Source: Melioribacteraceae bacterium | GTDB lineage: Bacteria > Bacteroidota > Ignavibacteria > Ignavibacteriales > Melioribacteraceae | Assembly (NCBI GenBank): GCA_027858595.1 | Contig: JAQICK010000116.1 | Coordinates: 1 to 6,013 of the forward strand | Direction: 5' to 3' | Length of the DNA stretch: 6,013 nt | In this document: in pieces, positions 1 through 6,013 of the stretch | How positions within the stretch are numbered: position 1 is the first letter of the stretch | How the letters are laid out: the number at the start of each line of letters is the position of its first letter | Translations under genes and position numbers: made by a program | The notes under the pieces: model-generated | Told to the model about the DNA's origin: nothing | Database searches by the model: none | Seen by the model: the letters and a program-made list of their open reading frames with translations, nothing else

Positions 1-17
1 TTTTTTTAATATTTTTA

Positions 18-1955
18 CTAGTTTTTTGAGATTGCAAAGGCAAATAAAACAATTGCTAATCCAAGAAAGATAATTAAAGAAACTAAATCTCCAGTAACAC
101 CAAGGCTTTCGCCGAGACCAGTATTTAATTTATCAGCTACAGAGATTTCAACTCCACTTGGTGAAGTTTCCCAAATCCAACCTTTTAGCGATGCAATCAA
201 AATTCCTGTTAATGCTCCGCCAGCTATTAAACCAGAACTTAATAAAGCCCCAGGGCCAATATCTGATTCACTTTCATTTGCATTCTTAATTTTATCAACA
301 ATCATTTTTACTAATCCACCAAGAAATATTGGACTACTAACAGAGAGTGGTAAATATGCACCAACTGCAAATGGAAGCGAACGAACGCCACTTAATTCCA
401 TCACTGCTGCAATTCCCATTCCTACAATAACCAATCCCCAAGGGAGATTTTGACTTAGCAATCCTTTAATAACAGTAGCCATCAATGTTGCTTGTGGAGC
501 AGGCAGTTGGTCGGAACCAATTACTAAAATATCATTTAATAAAATTATTGTATATCCAATTACAAGAACTGAAGCTAACACCCCAATTAACAAACCTATT
601 TGTTGTTTAACAGGACTTGCCCCGACAATGTAACCAGTTTTTAAATCTTGCGAAGTCGCACCAGCATTGGCTGAAGCAATACAAACAATTGAACCAACCA
701 CTAGAACGATAGGTTGATAAACCTCTCCAGTCCAGCCAACAGCCACAAAAATAAGCGCAGTAGCCATAAGCGTTGCAATTGTCATTCCTGAAATAGGATT
801 TGATGATGAACCAATTAATCCAACAATACGTGATGAAACGGTTACAAAGAAAAATCCGAAAACAATTATCATAATAGCTGATAGTAGGTTTGTAGGAATG
901 GATGGAATAGCAACCATAAGAATTACTAAAATTACACTTCCTACTAAAACATAAACTAAAGGAATATCTTTTTCAGTTCTGTTTTTTTCTACATGTGAAT
1001 TTGATTTACTATCTCTCAAATCATTAAATGAATCTTTGAAGGCGTTGATAATTGTTGGGAAAGAACGAACTAGAGTTACAACTCCTCCAAACGTTACTGC
1101 ACCCGCACCAATGTAACGAATGTAATTACTCCAAATTTCTGCAGCAGACATTTCGGATATCAGCTTTGTTGCTGGAGCAAAGACTGATGTCATATGGTCA
1201 CCAAGTAAAGTAATAAGTGGTATAAGAACCAGCCATGAAAGAACTCCACCGCCCACCATAATTCCAGCAATTTTAGGACCTATTATATAACCAACACCCA
1301 ATAACTCTGGAGTAATTTCACCAGTTACTGTTCCATTTGGTAATGCTGAGGTTTTACTAAAAATATATCGTGGTACGTCTTTCCAAAGTCCAAATAATGA
1401 CATTAAGGTTTTGTAAAGGAATGCTATGCCAAGTCCGTAAAAAACTTTCTGTGCAAGTTTACCCCCCTTTTCGCCAGCAATAAGAACGTCTGCACACGCT
1501 GTGCCTTCTGGGAATGGAAGTTTTCCGTGTTCTTTAACAATAATTGAACGGCGAAGAGGAATCATAAAAAGGACACCCAAAATTCCACCAACAAGTGCTA
1601 AAACAAAAATTTGAAAATATTGAAAATACTCACTTCCGCCAGGCAAAAATAATAGTGCGGGAATTGTAAACACAACACCAGCAGCAACAGATTCACCAGC
1701 AGAGCCAATGGTTTGTACCATATTGTTTTCTAAAATAGTTGCTTTGCCAAATTTTTTGATTACTGAAATTGATAACACAGCAATAGGAATTGAAGCACTT
1801 ACAGTAAGCCCTACTTTAAGTCCTAGGTAAACAGTAGCAGCACCAAAAATAATTCCAAAAAGAGAACCAAGTATAATGGCTTTTAAAGTAAATTCTGGAA
1901 TTAAATCATTTGCAGATATATAGGGTTTGAAGTTTGTGCTCTGGTTTTCACTCAT
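18..1955 (-). CDS. OPT-family oligopeptide transporter, 645 aa
   Basis: This is an inner-membrane transporter of the OPT superfamily, in the bacterial branch of about 600-700 residues. The family moves oligopeptides or metal chelates by secondary, cation-coupled transport; the substrate here cannot be told from sequence. Hydrophobic helices run almost end to end, about 15 by eye, with one long polar loop around residues 305-331. Conserved-looking blocks are NNMVQTIGSAGES (77-89), EGTACADVL (150-158), SSNPISG (384-390), ANAGATSQDLKTGYIVGASP (429-448) and LPFAVGAYLPL (527-537). Length is normal and no block is missing. The ATG at 1955 is chosen because the short polar N-terminus leads directly into the first helix near residue 23; a weak GTGAG lies just upstream. 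The gene ends in TAG, 17 bases from the left edge. It follows fmt in the same direction after 221 bases, so it may be separately expressed. The family call is firm; the substrate is unknown. Confidence 0.93.
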   Translation of the reverse strand: MSENQSTNFKPYISANDLIPEFTLKAIILGSLFGIIFGAATVYLGLKVGLTVSASIPIAVLSISVIKKFGKATILENNMVQTIGSAGESVAAGVVFTIPALLFLPGGSEYFQYFQIFVLALVGGILGVLFMIPLRRSIIVKEHGKLPFPEGTACADVLIAGEKGGKLAQKVFYGLGIAFLYKTLMSLFGLWKDVPRYIFSKTSALPNGTVTGEITPELLGVGYIIGPKIAGIMVGGGVLSWLVLIPLITLLGDHMTSVFAPATKLISEMSAAEIWSNYIRYIGAGAVTFGGVVTLVRSFPTIINAFKDSFNDLRDSKSNSHVEKNRTEKDIPLVYVLVGSVILVILMVAIPSIPTNLLSAIMIIVFGFFFVTVSSRIVGLIGSSSNPISGMTIATLMATALIFVAVGWTGEVYQPIVLVVGSIVCIASANAGATSQDLKTGYIVGASPVKQQIGLLIGVLASVLVIGYTIILLNDILVIGSDQLPAPQATLMATVIKGLLSQNLPWGLVIVGMGIAAVMELSGVRSLPFAVGAYLPLSVSSPIFLGGLVKMIVDKIKNANESESDIGPGALLSSGLIAGGALTGILIASLKGWIWETSPSGVEISVADKLNTGLGESLGVTGDLVSLIIFLGLAIVLFAFAISKN

Positions 1956-2176
1956 ATCAACTCACAATTGTTAGTATAAAAAGAAATTCAACCTAGAATA
2001 TTTTGATATATGTTTAGATATGCAAGTAGTAAATTTGATTTACAATTTATTTTTATTAATAGTGGACTTGCTTTTGCGATTGAATAATTGCCTTGGAAAA
2101 CGCAACAATTCGATATAGTATAGAAAAGTTTCACAATTAGCCTAACTGTTGGTTATTTATAGAACTACAAAATAAC
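1956..2176 (-). other. Intergenic gap between fmt and the OPT gene; probable leader of the transporter gene
   Basis: This 221-base, very AT-rich stretch is the only sizeable non-coding gap in the window. I found no convincing small gene, tRNA or riboswitch in it. Directly after the fmt stop is a 7-bp inverted repeat (GTTATTT at 2152-2158 and AAATAAC at 2170-2176, 11-base loop). It has no following T-run on the minus strand, so it is not a standard intrinsic terminator. TATACT occurs on the minus strand at 2122-2117 and at 1978-1973, but neither copy has a good -35 box 17 bases upstream, and the second would leave almost no leader before the ATG. A promoter for the transporter gene is plausible here because of the gap length, but its position cannot be fixed. 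Confidence 0.35.
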
Positions 2177-3085
2177 TTACTTATTATTTATCGAATACCC
2201 TCTCAAAAATTCTTCAACGCCCATTCTTTTTCTTCCTTCTAATTGAATTTCAAGAATTTGCAAAGAGCTATCTGAGCATCCAAAATATAATTCAAATTTA
2301 GTCTCTTTAAGTTCTCCAACACTCAATGAAATGTCATACTTAATTTTTGATTTAAATATTTTATATTTTTTATCGTTATAAATAAAATAAGCGGATGGGA
2401 ATGGTGAAAGTCCACGAACAAGATTGTGAATATCTTCTACAGATTTATTCCAATCAATTTCGCCAAGTTCTTTTTGAATTTTAGGTGCTGGAGAAGCTAA
2501 CTCATTGTTCTGTTTTTGAAGTTCATAATTTCCATTATCAATTGCATTAACAGTTTTATGAACTAGATCAGCTCCAAGCAATCTCATTTTATCGTGAACG
2601 GTTCCAAGATTATCTTCATCCTCAATTGGCAACTCAGATTGAAAAATCATATTTCCAGTATCAACTTTATCTTCCAAGAAAAAAGTAGTCACTCCGGTTT
2701 TTTTATCACCATTCATTATCGCCCAATGGATTGGTGCTGCTCCACGATATTTTGGTAATAAAGAGCCATGTAAATTAAATGAACCAAATTTTGGAATTGT
2801 AAAAACCGAATGTGGAAGAATTTTGAAAGCAACAATTACAAATAAATCTGCCTTCAATTCTTTAAGTGATTCAACAAATAACTTATCCTTCATTTTTTCT
2901 GGTTGCAAACATTTAAGATTATTCAGAATAGCGTATTCTTTAATAGGTGTAGAAGATACTTTTCTTCCACGCCCTCTTTCTTTATCTGGTGCAGTGACAA
3001 CAGCAACAATTTCGTGTTCACTATTATTTAAAATATCAAGGCTAGGTACAGCAAAATCTGGAGTTCCGAAAAAAATAATACGCAC
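2177..3085 (-). CDS. fmt: Methionyl-tRNA formyltransferase, 302 aa
   Basis: This cytoplasmic enzyme transfers a formyl group from 10-formyltetrahydrofolate to the amino group of Met on initiator tRNA. The N-terminal formyltransferase domain starts with MRIIFFGTPDFAVPSL. It has the basic tRNA-contact loop PDKERGRGRKV (33-43), a VAFKILP strand (85-91), and the core NLHGSLLPKYRGAAPIHWAI (104-123), which carries catalytic N104 and H106. The third catalytic residue, D142, lies in EDKVDTG. The C-terminal domain from about residue 205 begins with GEIDWNKS and contains the typical VRGLSPFPSAYF segment. Length is close to the usual 310-315. The start is GTG at 3085, as there is no in-frame ATG nearby; GAGGG at 3098-3094 stands 8 bases upstream, inside the end of def. 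The def stop is only 5 bases away, so def and fmt are almost certainly co-transcribed. The VAFKILP variant reminds me of FCB-group proteins. Confidence 0.97.
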   Translation of the reverse strand: MRIIFFGTPDFAVPSLDILNNSEHEIVAVVTAPDKERGRGRKVSSTPIKEYAILNNLKCLQPEKMKDKLFVESLKELKADLFVIVAFKILPHSVFTIPKFGSFNLHGSLLPKYRGAAPIHWAIMNGDKKTGVTTFFLEDKVDTGNMIFQSELPIEDEDNLGTVHDKMRLLGADLVHKTVNAIDNGNYELQKQNNELASPAPKIQKELGEIDWNKSVEDIHNLVRGLSPFPSAYFIYNDKKYKIFKSKIKYDISLSVGELKETKFELYFGCSDSSLQILEIQLEGRKRMGVEEFLRGYSINNK

Positions 3086-3098
3086 TTATGCTACCCTC
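3086..3098 (-). promoter_or_regulatory. Ribosome binding site of fmt, deciding its GTG start
   Basis: On the minus strand GAGGG (3098-3094) is followed by an 8-base spacer and then GTG at 3085. The spacer contains the def stop codon (TAG, 3093-3091). A ribosome finishing def therefore ends on the fmt binding site, which suggests coupled translation of the two enzymes. Confidence 0.65.
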
Positions 3099-3639
3099 TT
3101 TCAGTAATTTGATAATCTGTTTCTATATCTCGCTTCATAATTCTAATTAAATCACCTTTCAATTTTTGCTTAATTCTAGGCTCAACTCTATCAGGAATCA
3201 TTTTCCCAATTAAGTGATCATACTCATGAAGTATTACTCTTGCTAACCACGACTCGGCTTCAAACTCTTGGAGTTCCTCATCTGTATCAAGATATTTAAT
3301 TTTAATAAATTCTGATCGCTCAACATCTGCACGTAAATCTGGAAGACTTAAACAGCCTTCTTCCATTATGATAAGTTCGTCTGAGTATTCAATAATCTCT
3401 GGATTAATTACAACAAGTGGTTTGAAGTCGTCATAACCGTCCACTCCTTTTAAATCTATAATAAACATTTTTTTATTTAATCCAACCTGATTTGCAGCAA
3501 GACCAATTCCATTTGCATTACGCATTGTCTCAAACAGATCGTGAATATTTTGTATTATTTCATCATCTACTGATAATATTGGTTTAGCAGTTTCACGTAA
3601 AATAGAATCACCGTAAACTGTAACGGGCATTAAGGACAT
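3091..3639 (-). CDS. def: Peptide deformylase, 182 aa
   Basis: This metalloenzyme (usually Fe2+) removes the N-formyl group from nascent proteins at the ribosome, reversing the modification made by the neighbouring fmt product. All three family motifs are present: GIGLAANQ (44-51, with the catalytic-pocket Gln51), EGCLSLP (94-100, metal ligand Cys96) and HEYDH (138-142, metal ligands His138 and His142, catalytic Glu139). The residue before the third motif is Leu rather than the usual Gln; it is not a metal ligand, so activity is expected. Length is normal for a bacterial enzyme. ATG at 3639 is preferred over a second ATG three codons on, because AGAGAG (3652-3647) lies 7 bases before the first and nothing comparable precedes the second. 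The gene begins 18 bases after the membrane-protein stop and ends 5 bases before fmt, which fits one operon. Confidence 0.97.
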   Translation of the reverse strand: MSLMPVTVYGDSILRETAKPILSVDDEIIQNIHDLFETMRNANGIGLAANQVGLNKKMFIIDLKGVDGYDDFKPLVVINPEIIEYSDELIIMEEGCLSLPDLRADVERSEFIKIKYLDTDEELQEFEAESWLARVILHEYDHLIGKMIPDRVEPRIKQKLKGDLIRIMKRDIETDYQITERG

Positions 3640-3657
3640 ATTAGAACTCTCTTAGTA

Positions 3658-4533
3658 TTATTTTTGGATAACTTCAGCTTCTTGATCATTAAATAAATAA
3701 ACTTCAGTAGCATACAACCACATTGTAATTGCAAGTCTAAAAATAATTAACATTTGTTGAAGAATAAAGGTTAGAATTAAGAAATAAAATGGTGAACGAG
3801 GAATAAAAATTGCTACAACATTATAAACTATTGCTCCAAGTCCTCCAAAGATGGCAACTATTAGATATGTTATGAAAATTAGAAAGAACTTTCTTCTGAT
3901 AAAACCAAAAGTGAATTTAATTGCTGTCCTAATTTTTCTAGAATCTTTAAGTGCTAAAAAGACCTGCGTATATTCGGATAGTATGGAAATAACTCCAATT
4001 GCAAATAATAGTGTTACATATCTAATTGAACGGAATATCAAATCTAACAGCACAGAATTTAAGTCTTTTGTTAGATATTCTATCAAACTATCCAGTTTAG
4101 AATTTAGTAAAAATATTATTGCCAGAAGTAATATTGCAACAAATGAAACCTTCAGGAACCTATACCAATATTTAACTCCACTATAGAAAAAATCGGACAC
4201 ATGATTTTTCTTGGGATTATTAAAGACAGCTATCAATCCACCCTGATAAAGTTTTTGGATTAAAATATTAAGACCAATAATACCAAACAAAAGGATTGGT
4301 AATTTATCGAGCAAATTTTCATTGCTATGTTGAAATTGTAGTAACCAGAAATAATCTAATTCAACCGCTAATTTGCTACTCCAAAGTGAGTGAGATAAAT
4401 TATCTTGCAGCAACGATAAAATTGGAATTGTAAGAACAAGGGAAAAGATTATATTAGTTCCCCATAAAAGAAAAACATAGAAACAATTTTTGGTAACTAA
4501 ACGCCAACCTTCACGTAATATTTCTCTAATCAT
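3658..4533 (-). CDS. Six-pass membrane protein of unknown function, coupled to the M1-like gene, 291 aa
   Basis: I cannot name a function. Hydrophobic stretches predict about six membrane helices, near residues 17-42, 78-104, 126-144, 170-190, 214-243 and 249-275. A polar loop at about 43-77 holds an aromatic, charged patch (ELDYFWLLQF, 58-67). A basic segment follows SEYTQVFLALKD (186-197). The layout and the DYxW-like patch remind me of uncharacterised membrane proteins encoded directly after M1-type peptidase genes in several bacterial phyla; this is recollection, not a search. The frame is open for 25 further codons upstream, but I place the start at ATG 4533. A strong GGAGG (4544-4540) lies 6 bases before it, it forms an ATGA overlap with the preceding stop, and the upstream residues merely overlap the M1-like coding region. 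The protein probably acts at the inner membrane with its partner. Its stop lies 18 bases before def. Confidence 0.82.
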   Translation of the reverse strand: MIREILREGWRLVTKNCFYVFLLWGTNIIFSLVLTIPILSLLQDNLSHSLWSSKLAVELDYFWLLQFQHSNENLLDKLPILLFGIIGLNILIQKLYQGGLIAVFNNPKKNHVSDFFYSGVKYWYRFLKVSFVAILLLAIIFLLNSKLDSLIEYLTKDLNSVLLDLIFRSIRYVTLLFAIGVISILSEYTQVFLALKDSRKIRTAIKFTFGFIRRKFFLIFITYLIVAIFGGLGAIVYNVVAIFIPRSPFYFLILTFILQQMLIIFRLAITMWLYATEVYLFNDQEAEVIQK

Positions 4534-4544
4534 CCTTTGCCTCC
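4530..4544 (-). promoter_or_regulatory. ATGA stop/start overlap with strong Shine-Dalgarno sequence
   Basis: On the minus strand GGAGG (4544-4540), the 6-base spacer CAAAGG and ATG (4533-4531) precede the membrane-protein coding region, while TGA (4532-4530) ends the M1-like gene. The shared ATGA and the near-consensus binding site inside the last codons of the upstream gene are the classic arrangement for translational coupling. They imply that the two proteins are made in a matched ratio. Confidence 0.85.
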
Positions 4545-6013
4545 AATAAGCATTAAAGCATTTTGGAACCAAAAGAAAACTCGTGTAGCATATGAAACGG
4601 AGCCCCAATACTGTTCTTCAACAACATATGAATTATTTGCAAAGTTTAAGTCTAGAAGATTTTTACTTTCAGCATCTATTTCTGCCGAGATAATTACGGA
4701 GTTAGAATTTATTGTGAATATTTTGAATTTTTCTTTTCCATCCCAAATTATCTGTAACGTGTCTAGCTCTCTGTTTACAGATAATTTTATTGGGGTAATT
4801 CCACTACCAATTCTTTCAACCATAATATCGTATTTGTTATCTTCTCTTTCATCTATATAGCTAATTCCATAATCAAAAATTTTGCTGCTGTTAAAAAGTT
4901 CATTGTAAAACTTTTTATTTCCTAGTGAACAATCCTTTCCCATAATTTCAAGAAAATCCTTGCGAGTTGGATATTGAAAAAGATTTCTATGAAAGTAGTT
5001 TGATAAATTCTCATTAAATTTTTTCCCTCCTACAAATCGCTCCAATGTGAGAAGTGCAATTAGTGGTTTCACAATTGAAGAAACTTTATAGGCATCATAC
5101 GAAGGTAACTTATATGTTGGAATCGATAAGTCTGCAAAAGCTAAATTTTTATAATAACTATCAATGTATCTAGCACCTTCTGGAATAACATGTTCACCAA
5201 TTGTATAAATCATTGGAATTCCAGCATAGGACATAAAATGCAAACCATAGATTGGATAGTAATCGGCTATATTAAAATATGAGAATAATTTTCCGTAATG
5301 TTCACTTACTAATTTTTCTCCTACAAATGCCGATAGCCCTTTAGATAGCCATGATTCTTCCATATTGTTTGAAATTACAATATTTCCAAAATACTGCTCT
5401 GCTATCAATGCAGCCAATTTGTATTCAATTTTCTGGGTTCTAATTGGAGAAATCAAATCACTCTTTAATGAAATTAAATTTGAGTAGGACTTACTTTCTA
5501 GATTACTAACATTTGGTAAATCAACAATGGTTATGCTACCAAAGGGATAAACAACATATTCGGATAGCGACTGCATATACTTTTCAGTAGCTTCAAAATA
5601 TCTTTCGACATAACCAGCCTTGCTCTCTTTTATAAATACAATAACATCAAATTCTTTGCCATTAATACTTATTTCCTTTTTGTGTTTGGATAAACTATTA
5701 AAAGCAAACCAGCTAAAATTATTTATTCCATTCGCCGTGCATTCAAATATCTTACTACCATCCTCCAAACTCATCCCAATATCACCAGACGCAGCTATAT
5801 CAAATATTTCAGGTATTTTAAGATTTATACTATAATCAGAATACTCAAGGTAAGGTTCAATAAATTTATGTAAAGGATATTTGTAGTTCATCCCATCTAG
5901 GTATGGCAACACAGTAACATACCAATTCTGGAAATTGTAAAAATGTCCTTTATGAAATTTTTGAGATTCATGAAAAAAGATATTATAATTAATTTCAAAA
6001 GTAATTTCTTGAT
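4530..6013 (-). CDS. M1-family aminopeptidase-like protein, catalytic residues missing; 5' end beyond window
   Basis: The frame has no stop up to the right edge, giving 493 visible residues. A GTG at 5912 is not the start, because residues encoded upstream (such as FYNFQNWYV) continue the M1 N-terminal domain. Numbering here takes that GTG codon as residue 1. In order: the end of the N-terminal beta-sandwich (LEYSDYSINLKIPE, 22-35), a gluzincin-like helical domain (about 95-350), and a C-terminal beta segment (IIWDGKEKFKIF, 388-399; VIISAEID, 406-413) ending in the hydrophobic VFFWFQNALMLIGG (445-458). The zinc site is lost. HExxH aligns with ALIAE (168-172) before QYFG, and the third ligand, exactly 18 residues on, is Lys191 in WLSKG. 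GMEYP-like positions read SKSYS (140-144), and the Tyr of YxK is probably Ile280. I infer a pseudopeptidase, perhaps a binding or chaperone subunit. The signal peptide, if any, lies outside. It is coupled to the next gene by ATGA. Confidence 0.82.
   Translation of the reverse strand, partial: QEITFEINYNIFFHESQKFHKGHFYNFQNWYVTVLPYLDGMNYKYPLHKFIEPYLEYSDYSINLKIPEIFDIAASGDIGMSLEDGSKIFECTANGINNFSWFAFNSLSKHKKEISINGKEFDVIVFIKESKAGYVERYFEATEKYMQSLSEYVVYPFGSITIVDLPNVSNLESKSYSNLISLKSDLISPIRTQKIEYKLAALIAEQYFGNIVISNNMEESWLSKGLSAFVGEKLVSEHYGKLFSYFNIADYYPIYGLHFMSYAGIPMIYTIGEHVIPEGARYIDSYYKNLAFADLSIPTYKLPSYDAYKVSSIVKPLIALLTLERFVGGKKFNENLSNYFHRNLFQYPTRKDFLEIMGKDCSLGNKKFYNELFNSSKIFDYGISYIDEREDNKYDIMVERIGSGITPIKLSVNRELDTLQIIWDGKEKFKIFTINSNSVIISAEIDAESKNLLDLNFANNSYVVEEQYWGSVSYATRVFFWFQNALMLIGGKG

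Noticed and set aside
1973..2145. Two TATACT sequences on the minus strand as -10 promoter elements
   Set aside because: At 17-base spacing the -35 positions read TTAGGC and ATATTC, both poor matches, and the nearer copy would leave a leader of only about 10 bases. No clear Bacteroidota-type TAnnTTTG element was found either.
2823..3107. A 94-codon forward-strand open frame
   Set aside because: It is antisense to the conserved start of fmt and shows no recognisable protein features.
3223..3237. Leu instead of Gln before the HEYDH motif of peptide deformylase, as a sign of lost activity
   Set aside because: The three metal ligands (Cys96, His138, His142), catalytic Glu139 and pocket Gln51 are all present, so the change is only a minor family variation.
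3851..4186. A 111-codon forward-strand open frame
   Set aside because: It is antisense to the membrane-protein gene; an open reverse frame is expected in AT-rich membrane-protein DNA, and its translation shows no fold-like pattern.
4534..4608. A 25-codon N-terminal extension of the six-pass membrane protein
   Set aside because: It lies wholly within the M1-like coding region, while the ATG at 4533 has GGAGG at ideal spacing and an ATGA overlap, and it begins a natural N-terminus (MIREILREGW).
4537..4860. A 107-codon forward-strand open frame
   Set aside because: It is antisense to the conserved C-terminal segment of the M1-like gene, with low-complexity Ser/Ile/Leu-rich translation.
5620..5835. 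A 71-codon forward-strand open frame
   Set aside because: It is antisense to the M1-like gene and short, and its Ser/Leu/Ile-rich translation is typical of a shadow frame.
5910..5912. GTG as the start of a 460-residue M1-like protein
   Set aside because: The frame is open upstream to the window edge, and the 33 extra residues include FHKGHFYNFQNWYV, which fits the M1 N-terminal domain. The gene is 5'-truncated by the window.

Overview
The window is AT-rich, and every supported gene lies on the minus strand. Read 5'->3' on that strand (right to left), the order is: an M1-aminopeptidase-like protein running off the right edge, a six-pass membrane protein, peptide deformylase (def), methionyl-tRNA formyltransferase (fmt), a 221-base gap, and an OPT-family oligopeptide transporter. 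No rRNA, tRNA, CRISPR array, insertion sequence or phage gene is visible. The low GC and the wording of the Fmt and M1-like proteins suggest the FCB (Bacteroidota/Chlorobiota/Ignavibacteria-like) side of bacteria. That placement is from memory of these families, not from a search, and is only moderately confident.

Right part (3658-6013): the M1-like gene has no start inside the window. Its frame stays open to the right edge, and the extra residues continue the fold. It keeps the M1 architecture, but every catalytic position I can align is replaced. It ends in an ATGA overlap with the membrane-protein gene, so the two are probably translated as a coupled pair. This pair is the most interesting thing here.

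Middle (2177-3639): def follows the membrane-protein gene after 18 bases, and fmt follows def after 5 bases. They are a normal housekeeping pair. Fmt formylates initiator Met-tRNA and Def removes the formyl group from new proteins. Both keep their catalytic residues. The close spacing suggests that all four genes from 6013 to 2177 are one transcription unit.

Left part (18-2176): the OPT transporter gene lies in the same direction after the only sizeable gap. It may be the last gene of the operon or have its own promoter. No strong promoter or terminator could be identified in the gap. A functional link between the peptidase-like protein and the peptide transporter is possible, but rests on proximity alone.
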